Shown piece by piece: positions 1-9,402 of a stretch of 64,000 nucleotides of DNA (the first letter of the stretch is position 1; every line of letters starts with the position of its first letter). The notes under the pieces were generated by a model. It was given only the letters and a program-made list of their open reading frames with translations. It searched no databases and was not told the origin of the DNA. The DNA is taken from NCBI GenBank assembly GCA_963752815.1, contig CAVVZI010000015.1:1682216-1746215 (forward strand), written 5' to 3'. The translations under genes and the position numbers were made by a program. The DNA comes from Sva-07 sp963752815 (lineage in GTDB: Bacteria; Actinomycetota; Acidimicrobiia; Acidimicrobiales; Ilumatobacteraceae).

Positions 1-1
1 C

Positions 2-1953
2 GCCACCGGCTCGGTGCTCACCAAGCGCCCGCCCGACTGGGTGATGGCCGCCGAGCTGGTCGAGACGAACCAGATCTACGCCCGCCGCGTCGCCGGCATC
101 AAGCCGCAATGGGCCGAGCAGGCCGGAGCGCACCTCGTGAAGCGGTCGTACGGCGAGGCGCGGTGGGACGAGCGCGGCGGTCGGGCCGTCGTGACCGAGA
201 ACGTCACGCTGTACGGGCTGCCGCTCGTGACCGACCGGGTGATCGGCTACGACCGGGTCGACCCGGCGGCGGCGCGGGCCTGGTTCATCACCAAGGCGCT
301 CGTGGAAGGGGAGGCGGCGCCGCAGTGGATGCAGCGCCACGACTTCCTCGCCCGCAACGCCGACTTCCTGCGTGGCGTGCGACGGATGGCCGACCGGCTG
401 CGCCGGGTCGAGATCGTCGACGACGAGATGCTGTTCGACTTCTACGACGAGCGCGTCGGTCGCGACATCACCTCGACTCAGCACTTCGACCGCTGGTGGA
501 AGGACGCCCGCCGCACCGACGCGACCCGCCTCGACCTGACCGAGCAGGCGGTCGCCGACTCGCTGCACCTGAGCGGCTTCACCACCGAGTTCCCCGACGT
601 GTGGCGGCAGGGCGACATCGAACTCCCGCTCACGTACCGGTACGCGCCGGGGGAGCCGCTCGACGGCGTGACGGTCCACCTGCCGCTGGCCGCGCTCAAC
701 CAGGTGACCGATGCCGGGTTCGACCGGAACGTGCCGGGCCTGCGCGACGAGATCGTCGAGACGCTCGTGCGGTCACTTCCGAAGACGCTCCGACGGTCGC
801 TGATCCCGCTCGCCGAGACGCTCGCCGCCACGTTCGTCGTGCTCGACCGGGAACGACCGTCCCGATGCACGACCGTTGACCGAGGTGCTGGCCGCGGCGC
901 TGTCGGAGGCCGCGGGTGTCGCCGTGCGGCCGGGCGACTTCGACCCGTCGGTGCTGCCCGATCATCTCGTGCTCCACATCGTCGTGTCGGACGACGACGG
1001 TGAAGTGCATGCCGTCGGCACCGACCTCGGTGCCATCAAAGCGCAGCTCGCCGGCGCGGTGCGTTCGTCGATCGCCGCGGCGGCACCGATCGAGGAGCGA
1101 CGGGGCATCGTCGACTGGGACGTCGGCGACCTGCCGCAGATGGTCGAGACGAGCGACCGGGCGCTCGACGTGCGGGCGTATCCGGCGCTGCTCGACGTCG
1201 GCGGATCGGTGTCGCTGCGCGTCGTCACGACCCCGGAGCTGCAGCGCCGGGTGATGCACGGCGGCGTCCGCCGGCTGCTGCTGCTCACCGCCGCGCCAGG
1301 ACGGTCGGCGATCGAGCGGCTCGTGCCGAGCCGCGAGCGGTTGCACGTGACGCCGGCGCTGATCGACGACTGCATCGCCGCGGCGATCGACGACGTGATG
1401 CGACACCATGGCGCCCTGCCGTGGACACGAGCCGAGTTCGACGAACTGCGCGCCGCCGTGCGACGCGAGGCACCGGGCCGCGCCGGCGGAGCGCTCACGC
1501 GGGCCGCTCGCCGTCGAGCGTGCCGCGGCCGACGCCAGTGCGCTGCTCGCCAAGCTGCACGCCGACGCGCTCCGGCCGTCGGTCGACGACGCCAACGCCC
1601 ACCTCGGCCGCCTCGTGCGACCCGGGTTCGTGCTGGCGTCGGGCATCGACCGGCTCGACGACATCGAGCGGTACGTGCGGGCGATCATCTACCGCCTCGA
1701 GCATCTCGCCGGTGGTGCCGAACGCGACCGCCTCCGCCTGCGGGAGGTCGTCCCGCTCGAACAGCGTTACGCCCGACTCGTCGACTCGCTCGGCGCCGGG
1801 CAGGGAACGGCGGCGCTCGCCGACGTCGCCTGGCAGCTCGAGGAACTCCGCGTCGCCACGTTCGCCCAACCGCTCGTGCGCAAGTCGCCGGGCCAGAAGG
1901 CGGTCAGTGCGAAGCGCATCGCCAGCACGCTGGATGGAATGCTGGCGGGGTGA
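2..1953 (+). CDS. hrpA: ATP-dependent RNA helicase HrpA, 3' part (partial, two apparent frameshifts)
   Basis: C-terminal part of a HrpA-type DEAH-box RNA helicase; the helicase core lies upstream of the window. What is visible is the OB-fold region (PPDWVMAAELVET near the edge) and the long DUF3418-type C-terminal domain (for example VPGLRDEIVETLVRSLPKTLRR around 740-810). The reading frame changes near 850-865 and again near 1490; joining the three segments gives one continuous family-like protein ending at 1953. Both shifts look like single-base errors rather than decay, because conserved sequence continues on both sides. The stop overlaps the GTG start of the next gene (GTGA at 1950-1953). 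The family acts in RNA remodelling and ribosome rescue (established knowledge). Confidence 0.82.
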
Positions 1954-3302
1954 ACGACACCGTCGAGCTGCTCCAAACCCTGATCCGCAACCGTTGCGTC
2001 AACGACGGCAGTCCGGAGTCGGGCGAGGAGGTGCGCAACGCGGACGTCCTCCAGAGCTACATCGAGGGTCCCGGCGTGACCGTCGAACGATTCGAGCCCA
2101 CGCCCGGCCGGGTGTCGATCGTCGGCCGCATCGAGGGCACCGATCCCGCCGCACCGTCGCTGTGCCTGATGGGGCACACCGACGTCGTGCCGGTCAACCC
2201 CGCCGGGTGGGCGGAGGATCCGTTCGGCGGCGAGGTGCTCGACACCGGCAAGGGCCCCGAGGTGTGGGGCCGCGGCGCCGTCGACATGTTGAACCTCACC
2301 GCGTCGATGGCCGTGACGTTCCGCGACCTGGCCCGGTCCGGCTTCCGGCCGACCGGCGATCTGATCTTCTTCGCCGTCGCCGACGAGGAAGCCGGCAGCG
2401 CGCACGGTGCCCGGTGGATGGCCGACCATCACCCGGACGCGATCCGCGCCACGTACGCGCTCACCGAGAGCGGCGGGCTGCACAGCACGTCGGGCGGCAC
2501 CAGCTACGTCGGGATGAACGTCGCCGAGAAGGGCGTCGCGTGGCGGCGGCTCACCGTGCGCGGCACACCGGGCCACGGGTCGGCGCCGTTCCGCGGCGAC
2601 AACGCGCTCGTGAAGGCGGCGGGCGTGGTGCAGCGCCTCGCCGAGTACCGGCCGGCGCCGCGGTTCCACGAACTGTGGCCGAACCGGGTCGCCTCGCTCG
2701 ACATCCCCGACGAGTTCAAGGACATGCTGCTCGACCCGGCGCAGATCGACGACGTGCTCGACAACCTCCCGAGCGTCGGCGCGGCATCGCACTTCCACGC
2801 CTGCACGCACACGACGTTCTCGCCGAACCTCGTCGACGGCAACCCGTCGGGCAACAGCCGGATGAAGGTCAACGTGATCCCCGACACCGTCGTGGTCGAG
2901 GTCGACATCCGCACGCTTCCCGGCGAGGGGCCCGACGAGGTCGACGCCCACCTGCGGGCCGCGCTCGGCGATCTCGCCGATCACGTGGAGGTCGAGGCGA
3001 TCATGAACGACGCCGCCTCGATCAGCCGCACCGACACGCCGCTGTGGGACTCGATCCAGCGCGCCGTCAACAACCCGTTCCCGACGGCGACGCTCAGCCC
3101 GCAGTTCATCGTCGGCTTCACCGACGCCCGCGTCTACCGCGACCTCGGAGCCATCGCCTACGGGGCTGGGCTGTTCAGCCCGTCGCTCGACGCCAACGAG
3201 TACGGCTCACGCTTCCACGGCCACAACGAACGGATCGACGTCGAGTCGCTGTCGCTGACCACGCAGTTCTTCCACGACGTGGTCACCGACGTGCTCTCCT
3301 AG
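1950..3302 (+). CDS. M20 family metallopeptidase (dipeptidase/deacylase-like)
   Basis: Zinc-dependent M20/ArgE/DapE-type hydrolase of about 450 residues, predicted cytoplasmic. Metal-binding motifs are clear: GHTDVVP, then GRGAVDM, then ADEEAGS with the catalytic Glu pair, and a C-terminal FHGHNERI. The dimerisation (lid) domain lies in the middle (RGTPGHGSAPF). The GTG start at 1950 is chosen because it overlaps the hrpA stop by 4 bases and gives the family N-terminus; the open frame extends far upstream only because hrpA is read out of frame. The substrate cannot be told from sequence; close relatives are annotated as succinyl-diaminopimelate desuccinylase-like or acetylornithine deacetylase-like. 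Confidence 0.85.
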   Translation: MNDTVELLQTLIRNRCVNDGSPESGEEVRNADVLQSYIEGPGVTVERFEPTPGRVSIVGRIEGTDPAAPSLCLMGHTDVVPVNPAGWAEDPFGGEVLDTGKGPEVWGRGAVDMLNLTASMAVTFRDLARSGFRPTGDLIFFAVADEEAGSAHGARWMADHHPDAIRATYALTESGGLHSTSGGTSYVGMNVAEKGVAWRRLTVRGTPGHGSAPFRGDNALVKAAGVVQRLAEYRPAPRFHELWPNRVASLDIPDEFKDMLLDPAQIDDVLDNLPSVGAASHFHACTHTTFSPNLVDGNPSGNSRMKVNVIPDTVVVEVDIRTLPGEGPDEVDAHLRAALGDLADHVEVEAIMNDAASISRTDTPLWDSIQRAVNNPFPTATLSPQFIVGFTDARVYRDLGAIAYGAGLFSPSLDANEYGSRFHGHNERIDVESLSLTTQFFHDVVTDVLS

Positions 3303-3344
3303 CGATGAGCGACACCACCGAATGCGGGGGTTTGGCTCATCGCT
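3301..3344. repeat. Palindromic element, GCGATGAGC family, copy 1
   Basis: 10-bp arms AGCGATGAGC (3301-3310) and GCTCATCGCT (3335-3344) flank a 24-nt loop. The element lies between convergent genes and supplies bases of both stop codons (TAG at 3300-3302 on +, TGA at 3337-3339 on -). The same arms recur near 6894-6995, 47546-47596 and 51645-51685. It could act as a bidirectional terminator but has no T-tract. Confidence 0.6.
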
Positions 3345-4135
3345 TCGCGGCCTGCTCGAGGTACGCCCGGGCCGCGGCGCGGGCGTCCGGGTCGCGGAGG
3401 GCGGCGCCCAACAGGTCGGCGTCGGCCCATGAGCCCGTCGTCGACGACGACCGCCTCGATCGCCTCGTTGACCTGACGCTTCGTCGTGCGCACCACGTTG
3501 GGCGCCTTCGCCGCCAGCTGCGCGGCGAGCTCGTCGACCGCCGCCTCGAGTTCGGCCCGCGGCACGACGCGGTTGACGAATCCGAGTGATCGCGCCTCGT
3601 GCGCATCGAACGGCCGGCAGGTCAGCACGAGTTCCCGCGTCATCGCCGGGCCGATCTCGCGGACCAGCCGCGGGATGCCGCCCCACGCCAGTGGGATGCC
3701 GAGGTCGACCTCGGGGATGGAGAACACGGTGTCGTCGGCGGCGATGCGCAGGTCGCACGCCGCGGCGAGCACCACGCCGCCGCCCACGCACGGGCCCTTG
3801 ATCGCGGCGATCGTCAAGGCGGCCATGCGGTCGAGCGCCTCGGCCATCCGCCGTCCGAGGTCGGCGGAGTCGCGTCCGTTCGACGTCGCCGATTCGGGAT
3901 CGGCGAACTCGCGCAGGTCGAACCCCGACGAGAACGCCCGGCCCTCGCCGGTGACGATCACCACCGACGCGTCGGTCGAGTCGAACCACGCCGCCGCCTG
4001 CGCGATCTCGCGCAGTGCCGTCGAACCGAGTGGGTTGAGCTTGGCCGGCTGGTCGAGGGTGAGGCGCCCGATGCGGCCCTGCGACGCGGGATCGATCTCG
4101 ACACGCAGGGTGCCGAACTCCGCACCACCGCTCAC
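3337..4135 (-). CDS. Enoyl-CoA hydratase/isomerase family protein (one frameshift)
   Basis: Crotonase-fold protein of about 265 residues. The oxyanion-hole segments are visible: GRAFSSGFDLREF near residue 65 and the IKGPCVGGGVVLAAACDLRIA stretch. The frame shifts near 3430; after it the normal C-terminus ADADLLGAALRDPDARAAARAYLEQAAKR-type tail resumes and ends at 3337. The GTG start at 4135 overlaps the stop of the upstream gene by 4 bases (GTGA), so it is the last gene of a leftward cluster starting at msrB. The reaction is hydration or isomerisation of an acyl-CoA; the substrate is unknown. The stop codon lies inside the palindrome at 3301-3344. Confidence 0.8.
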
Positions 4136-4701
4136 GACGGCGACCCGTCGGGGAACGGATCGGTCATGCCCTCGACGACGCCGACCTGGAAGGCGTTGAG
4201 CATCAACGACACCAGGCAGTAGTACCCGACCGTCGTGGTCAGCTCGACCATGCCCTGCGGCCCGAACCGTTCGGCGGCGTCGGCGTACGTGGCGTCGCTG
4301 ATCGCGTGCGTGTTGAGCAGTTCGCTCGCGACGGCGTACGCGGCGCCTTCGTCGCCGACGAAACCCGGCGCTTCGCCGACCGCGAGCCGGTCGAGCGCGG
4401 CCTCGTCGACGCCGGCACGGATGGCGAGGCCGCGGTGGGCGGCGAACTCGAACTTCGCGTGGTGGAACGCGCCGGTGGTGCAGATCGCCACCTCGGTCAC
4501 GTTGTTCGGCAGCGACGTGGTGAAGCGCACCTTGCCGCCGAGCGCCGACATCGCCTTGCCGAGGTCCGGCGCATGCATCCACACGCCGAACGGCCCGATG
4601 AGCCCGAGCCGGGCGACCTCCGGTCGGCTCAGCAGTGCTTCGTAGAGTTCGGCCTGCTCAGCGGTCAGGTGGTCGGTGTCGATGTCGGGGAGGCGGCTCA
4701 C
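4132..4701 (-). CDS. Carboxymuconolactone decarboxylase (AhpD-like) family protein
   Basis: 189-residue all-helical AhpD/CMD-fold protein, close to the 'carboxymuconolactone decarboxylase family' proteins common in Actinobacteria. The core motif is EVAICTTGAFHHAKFEFAAH: Glu, one Cys and the downstream His are present, but the second Cys of the classical CxxC redox pair is replaced (CTTG). Peroxidase activity of the AhpD type is therefore doubtful and the true role is unknown. It sits 12 bases after the MBL-fold gene and overlaps the enoyl-CoA hydratase start, suggesting co-transcription. Confidence 0.8.
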   Translation of the reverse strand: MSRLPDIDTDHLTAEQAELYEALLSRPEVARLGLIGPFGVWMHAPDLGKAMSALGGKVRFTTSLPNNVTEVAICTTGAFHHAKFEFAAHRGLAIRAGVDEAALDRLAVGEAPGFVGDEGAAYAVASELLNTHAISDATYADAAERFGPQGMVELTTTVGYYCLVSLMLNAFQVGVVEGMTDPFPDGSPS

Positions 4702-4713
4702 CGCCCCACGGTG

Positions 4714-5616
4714 TCACACGCGTCGGAAACGTCCCGAGTCGACCTCGACCGCCTCGCCACGGCGGAGCATGCGTTGCACGTGCAGATCGGCGCTGCGTCG
4801 TTCGACCGAGCGGACGAACGCCGACTCGACATGGGGTCGGTAGATGAACCGGTGCTCGACCATGTCGTCGATCGAGTGCGGTTCGCCGAGGAACTCGAGC
4901 ATCGCTACGTGGCGTCGGTCGATCACGGCCGTGAAGGCGTCGACGAGTTCGACGAACTGCTCGCGCCCTTCGATCACACCCTTGTGATGGAACGTGACGT
5001 ACCACTCGGCGACCTCGTCGCGGACGCGCTGCAGGCTCGCCTCGAAATCGTCGAGGTCGCTCCACGCGTCGCCGTAGTAGGGCCCGAAGCCCGTGAGGTC
5101 GATGTCGGACAGGAAGAACACCTCGCCGATCCGGAACCCGCTGTGGCCGCGGGTGTGGCCCGGTAGGTGCACGGCCTCCACCCGGACACCGCCGCCGAGA
5201 TCGAACACGTGACCGTCGTGGAACCCCTCGGCGTCGGGACGGGGCTGGTAGTGGAACTCGTCGATCACGACCTGTTCGAACTCGTCGCGCGCCGTGCCGG
5301 TGAGCCCGTACACGGCCATCAGCCCGTCGATGCTCTGCGCGCCGACGAGATCGGCGTGATGGATGTGCACCCGCGCGTCGGGGAACTGCCCGTTGCCGGC
5401 CATGTGGTCCTCGTGGCTGTGGCTGTTGACGATGGCGTCGACGTCGACCGGCGCGCCGCCGCGGGCGACGACGGTGACCGACGGGTCGATGATGATCGCC
5501 TCACCCGCGCCACGCACGAGCACCGAGTTCCCCGACGGGTACGCGCCGTTGTCGTCGCCGACGAGCACGCTCACGCTCGGCGTCAGCCGCCGCTCGGCCT
5601 CGCCCCAATCGATCAT
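4714..5616 (-). CDS. MBL-fold metallo-hydrolase
   Basis: 300-residue metallo-beta-lactamase-fold hydrolase. All metal ligands are visible: HSHEDH (the HxHxDH motif, about residue 67), LPGHTRGHSG (third His), the bridging Asp in FLSDIDLTG and a late FHHKG His. The C-terminal third (DDFEASLQRVRD onwards) is a helical region typical of the glyoxalase II/RNase Z-like subgroups. The start ATG at 5616 gives MIDWGEAERR. The substrate is unknown. It is the third gene of a leftward cluster (msrB, lyase-like, this, AhpD-like, enoyl-CoA hydratase) with gaps of 24 bases or less. Confidence 0.85.
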   Translation of the reverse strand: MIDWGEAERRLTPSVSVLVGDDNGAYPSGNSVLVRGAGEAIIIDPSVTVVARGGAPVDVDAIVNSHSHEDHMAGNGQFPDARVHIHHADLVGAQSIDGLMAVYGLTGTARDEFEQVVIDEFHYQPRPDAEGFHDGHVFDLGGGVRVEAVHLPGHTRGHSGFRIGEVFFLSDIDLTGFGPYYGDAWSDLDDFEASLQRVRDEVAEWYVTFHHKGVIEGREQFVELVDAFTAVIDRRHVAMLEFLGEPHSIDDMVEHRFIYRPHVESAFVRSVERRSADLHVQRMLRRGEAVEVDSGRFRRV

Positions 5617-5640
5617 GCCGGGCCGATCATGCCGCGGCGA

Positions 5641-6457
5641 TCATTGGAACGCGGTCTGTCGGAGCTCGCCCGACAGGATGCGCTTCGCGTACTCCTGGGT
5701 GCCGGGGCCCATCAGTTCGCTCGCCGCCTCGGCCAGCGCACCGTAGGCCGCCCAGGCGAACAGGCTGCCGACCGAGATCCGGGCCACGCCGAGCGCCGCG
5801 AGCTCCGGGATCGGGGGCGTGCCCGGGAGCGCCAGAACGTTGATCGGCGCGCCGACCTCGGCGACCACGCGACCGATCTTGTCGGCGCTGAACAGACCGG
5901 GCGCGTACAACACGTCGGCGCCGGCGTCGCGGTAGGCGACGAGGCGGGCGATCGTGTCGTCGAGGTCGTCGATGCCGTGGAGACGGTTCTCCGCCCGCGC
6001 CGTGAGCACGAGATCGGACGACGCCGAGCGTGCCGCCGCCACGCGTTCGGTCGCGACCTCGATCGGACCGGATCACGTCGGCGCGCGGGTCGTAGTCCTC
6101 GATCGAGAAGCCGGCGGCGTCGGTGGCGTCGAGCAGCCCGACCGTCTCGATCACGCCGTCGAGATCGTCGGCGAAGCAGTCCTCGGCGTCGACGTTGAAC
6201 GGCACGTCGACCGCCGACGCGAGCGCGACCACGTGGTCGATCAACTCGTCGCGGCGGATGTGCTGATCGTGGCGGCCGAGCGACCCGGCGAACCCGGCGC
6301 TGGTGGTGGCGAGGGCGCGGAAACCGAGCGTGGTGAGCACCTTGGCCGAGCCGATGTCCCACGGGTTCGGCATGACGAGGATGCCCGGCGTCGGCTCGGC
6401 CGGCGGGTCGCGGTGCATCGCCAGGAAGCCCGCCCGCAGGTCGGCGGCCCGGGTCAC
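5641..6457 (-). CDS. Isocitrate lyase/PEP mutase superfamily protein (one frameshift)
   Basis: Protein of about 270 residues of the ICL/PEPM superfamily (TIM barrel, Mg-dependent C-C or C-P lyase/mutase). Recognisable segments are VMPNPWDIGSAKVL at the N-terminus, the metal site region FNVDAEDCFADD, FSIEDYDP and ARAENRLHGIDD. The frame changes near 6070, between DPRADVIR and IEVATERVAAARSASS; both halves fit the family. GTG at 6457 is the likely start because it overlaps the msrB stop (GTGA, 6454-6457). Relatives are often annotated as oxaloacetate decarboxylase or 2-methylisocitrate lyase-like; the actual substrate is not determinable. Confidence 0.8.
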
Positions 6458-6870
6458 GACGTCGGCGAATCGTCGTCGGCGGGCTTCAGGTTGAGCGACG
6501 CCGAGTTCATGCAGAAACGGTCGCCGGTGGGTGCCGGACCATCGGGGAACACGTGACCGAGGTGGGCGCCACAGTTCGCGCACAGGGCCTCCGTGCGGAC
6601 CATGCCGTGCGTGCGGTCCTCGCGCACGATGACGCGGGCCGGATCGATCGCCTGCCAGAAGCTCGGCCAGCCCGAGCCCGACTCGAACTTGGTGTCGGAC
6701 GAGAACAGCGGCGCGTCGCAGACGACGCAGTGGTAGATGCCGTCGCCGTGCTCGTCCCAGTAGACGCCGCTGAAGGCACGCTCGGTGCCACCGTGCTGGG
6801 TGACCTCGAACTGCAGCGGGGTCAGCCGCTCGCGGAGCTCGGTCTCGGACGGAATGGTGTGATCAGCCAT
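6454..6870 (-). CDS. msrB: Peptide-methionine (R)-S-oxide reductase MsrB
   Basis: 138-residue MsrB, which reduces the R-epimer of methionine sulfoxide in proteins. Structural zinc cysteines are at C48/C51 (CVVC) and C97/C100 (CANC), the conserved SGSGWPSF segment is at 64-71, and the catalytic Cys is C120 in RFCMNSASL. Length and start (MADHTIPSE, ATG at 6868-6870) are normal for the family. It is the first gene of the leftward cluster that ends at the enoyl-CoA hydratase. The upstream divergent gap carries two palindromic elements. Confidence 0.93.
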   Translation of the reverse strand: MADHTIPSETELRERLTPLQFEVTQHGGTERAFSGVYWDEHGDGIYHCVVCDAPLFSSDTKFESGSGWPSFWQAIDPARVIVREDRTHGMVRTEALCANCGAHLGHVFPDGPAPTGDRFCMNSASLNLKPADDDSPTS

Positions 6871-6893
6871 GCGAAAAGTCTGCCACGCCTGCC

Positions 6894-6995
6894 ATGAGCG
6901 AGCAGACCGGGGGCTGGATCGTTCGCTCATCGTCGGTTCGAGTGGGGCCTTTGCGATGAGCGAACCGCCCGAGGGGTGGGCCGTTCGCTCATCGC
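6894..6995. repeat. Two palindromic elements, GCGATGAGC family, copies 2a and 2b
   Basis: Two hairpins side by side. Copy 2a has ATGAGCGA (6894-6901) against TCGCTCAT (6923-6930). Copy 2b has 13-bp arms starting GCGATGAGCGAAC (6953-6965) against GTTCGCTCATCGC (6983-6995). The loop of 2b (CGAGGGGTGGGC) is nearly the same as that at 51645-51685. They lie between divergent genes (msrB and the 7047 gene), so they are unlikely to be ordinary terminators. Confidence 0.6.
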
Positions 6996-7046
6996 ACGGT
7001 GGGGGTCGCGCTGTTCTGGGGTGGTCGGAGTGTGGTCCAATGTGGT

Positions 7047-8480
7047 GTGGCTGACGACGAGGAACCGCTCGGGCTCGGCGGCGCGGACTCACCCTGGGCG
7101 CACGATCTGCCGATCGGTGAACCGGCCCCGTTGCCCGCCGCGTGGACCGCCGCGCCGGTGGCGCCGGGCGAGTTGCGGCGCGGGAACCCGATCGAGCGGG
7201 TCGTGCCCGAGGCCCCCGTCGTGCTCGCCGTGCCCGGCGCGCCACCGCAGCGCGCCGACGCACCGACTCCGGGTCATCGTCATCGGCGCGCCGCCCTCCT
7301 GATCGGTGTGGCCGCCCTGTTCGCGGCGGCGGTGGTCGGCTCGCAGCTGGCCGGGGGCGGCGACGACCCCACGTCCGACGATGACCCGGCCGCGGCCGCC
7401 CCGGACAGCGTGGACGATGGACAGGTCGCGTCGACGTCGTCGCCGCTCATCACGGTGCCGCGCCGCACCCGACTGCGGCCGACGACCTCGATCGCCGAGC
7501 AGCTCCCTCCGCCGCCTCCGGAATGGGTGACCTCGACGGTCGCCCTCGACCCGCGGGTGGCGGCGATCGCCGCGCCGACCCAGCTCGTCGCGCTGGCCGG
7601 CGACGGCACGCTGCACGTGATCGACTTGTCGACCGGAACGATGCGCTCGATCGACACGGGACAGTCGGGGACGAACTCCGTGGTCTCGCTGGGCGCTTCC
7701 GATGTGCTCCTCAGTTCCTACAGCAGCAACAGCGTGACGCTGGCCCGTGCCGACGTGCCGCCCGTCGAGGTCGCTGTCGAGGGCGGGGTGGGCCAGGTGA
7801 TCCAACGGGCCGGCACCGATGAGTTCATCCTCGTCCCCATCACCTGGAGCCCGAACTCGCGGGACGTGCTGCGGCTCGGCTCCGACGCCCAAGCGACCCT
7901 GGTGTCGACCGGACCGCTCGTGCAGTTCGACCCGTGGCAGATCCAGTTCATCCGGACGACGGGGCAGATGATCGTCAACGATGCCGGCGGTGTGTACCTC
8001 GTCGACGAGAACGGTGTGGCTACCCGCACGAGCACCGGTGACCTCCTGAGCATGGGGCCGAACCACTACATCGTGCGCGAATGCGACGAGTCGCGCGTCT
8101 GCACGTACGTCCGCATCGAGCAGGCAACGGGCCAGCGCGACGTCCTCGACTCGGCCGTGCTCGACCAGTACCGCCCGTGGGCCGATCTCTCGTCGTTGTC
8201 GTTGTCGCCCGACGGCACCGCGGTCACCTACACCGACTGGCAGAACGGCGGGTCGACGCCCGTCCGGCGCATGATCGACCTCACGACGGCTACGTCGGTC
8301 GAGGTGGGGCCGGCCGATCAGTTCAACAACCAACCGGCCTGGGCCGCCGACAGCTCGGGCTTGTTCGTGCTGTCCGGCCGCCGCCCCGTGTTCTACGACC
8401 GTGCCACCGGCGAACAAATCCCGGTCGCGTCCGGACTCGACGACATCGTGGCCGTGGCCACGAGCCCGATCACCGAGTGA
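7047..8480 (+). CDS. Membrane-anchored protein with extracellular propeller-like domain, function unknown
   Basis: About 477 residues from the GTG at 7047 (MADDEEPLG). There is a Pro/Ala-rich cytoplasmic N-terminal segment, one transmembrane helix (AALLIGVAALFAAAVVGSQL, near residue 85), a low-complexity Asp/Ala/Ser linker, then a beta-rich region with repeated patterns such as LHVIDLSTGTMRSIDTG, GGVYLVDENG and LSLSPDGTAVTYTDW, reminiscent of TolB/WD-like propeller blades. No catalytic motif is seen. The start is uncertain: an in-frame alternative exists at 6999, inside the region just after the palindromes. It ends back to back with surE. Confidence 0.6.
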   Translation: MADDEEPLGLGGADSPWAHDLPIGEPAPLPAAWTAAPVAPGELRRGNPIERVVPEAPVVLAVPGAPPQRADAPTPGHRHRRAALLIGVAALFAAAVVGSQLAGGGDDPTSDDDPAAAAPDSVDDGQVASTSSPLITVPRRTRLRPTTSIAEQLPPPPPEWVTSTVALDPRVAAIAAPTQLVALAGDGTLHVIDLSTGTMRSIDTGQSGTNSVVSLGASDVLLSSYSSNSVTLARADVPPVEVAVEGGVGQVIQRAGTDEFILVPITWSPNSRDVLRLGSDAQATLVSTGPLVQFDPWQIQFIRTTGQMIVNDAGGVYLVDENGVATRTSTGDLLSMGPNHYIVRECDESRVCTYVRIEQATGQRDVLDSAVLDQYRPWADLSSLSLSPDGTAVTYTDWQNGGSTPVRRMIDLTTATSVEVGPADQFNNQPAWAADSSGLFVLSGRRPVFYDRATGEQIPVASGLDDIVAVATSPITE

Positions 8481-9320
8481 TCAGCGGGTGAGCAGGGCGC
8501 CCAGCGCGGCGGTGACGCCCGGGATGTCGTCGCGATCCTCGTGGACCAGGCGGGTCAGGTAGGTGACCGCGACCTGACCTCGTTCCACGATGCCGCCGTC
8601 GGTTTCCGGATCGAGGACGACCGTGTCGCCCCACGCCATGTTCACGTGGAACGCACCGTCGTGGCCCGGCACCGGGTCGAGCGTCGCGCCCGCCATCGAG
8701 CGCGGTGGCTGGTTGCCCACGACGCCGAACTTCCACGAGGTGATCTCCTCCAGTGGGACGTCCGGCACGTTGACGTTCACCACGACGGGATCGGTCGGCA
8801 TGTCGGCGAGCAGGCCCTGCACCATCACGCGTCCGACCTCGGCCGCCGACTCCCAGTGCTGGCCGGCGATCGCTTCGTCCCACGCCTGTCCCTCGACGCC
8901 GAACCCCGCCACCGACTGGCTGATCGCCACCCCGGAGACGCGGCCGTTCCGGGCCGTCAACGCCGCGCCCACCGTGCCCGAGTGGTACACCGCCCGGCCG
9001 ACGTTGGCGCCGGGATTGATGCCCGACACCACGAGATCGAACGGCTCGCCGAACGCTCCGAGCCGCGAGAACATCACGCACAACGCGGGCGGGCCGGTCA
9101 CCGCCCACACCGCGCTCGCCGTGCATCCCTCGATCCGCGCCACCCGCACCTCGGGGCGGATCAGGTGGAGGGCGCCGAGCGACGCGCCCGCACCGGAGTA
9201 CTCGGTGTCGGGCGCCGCCACCACGACCTCGTGATCACCGTCGAGCCGGCACATCGCCCGCACGAGCACGTGCAGGCCGATCGAGTCGATGCCGTCGTCG
9301 TTGGTCACCAGGATGCGCAT
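8481..9320 (-). CDS. surE: 5'/3'-nucleotidase SurE
   Basis: About 279-residue SurE phosphatase acting on nucleoside 5'- and 3'-monophosphates (metal-dependent, cytoplasmic). The N-terminal MRILVTNDDGI holds the invariant DD metal ligands; APDTEYSGAGASL is the conserved Ser-containing loop; VSGINPGANVGRAVYHSGTVGAALTA is the family signature with the Asn ligand. ATG at 9320 is preferred because family proteins begin directly with this strand; an in-frame ATG at 9329 adds MSA. The last codons abut the stop of the convergent 7047 gene. Confidence 0.92.
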   Translation of the reverse strand: MRILVTNDDGIDSIGLHVLVRAMCRLDGDHEVVVAAPDTEYSGAGASLGALHLIRPEVRVARIEGCTASAVWAVTGPPALCVMFSRLGAFGEPFDLVVSGINPGANVGRAVYHSGTVGAALTARNGRVSGVAISQSVAGFGVEGQAWDEAIAGQHWESAAEVGRVMVQGLLADMPTDPVVVNVNVPDVPLEEITSWKFGVVGNQPPRSMAGATLDPVPGHDGAFHVNMAWGDTVVLDPETDGGIVERGQVAVTYLTRLVHEDRDDIPGVTAALGALLTR

Positions 9321-9402
9321 GGCCGACATCCTGGCACCGGACAGGTGACGTGGAGGTAGCCGCCAGATGAAGGGATCACGGTGAAGGATCAGGGTGACGG
9401 GA

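Noticed and set aside
1767..2984. 405-codon minus-strand open frame opposite the M20 gene
   Set aside because: Shadow of a conserved metallopeptidase; low-complexity Arg/Val/His-rich product.
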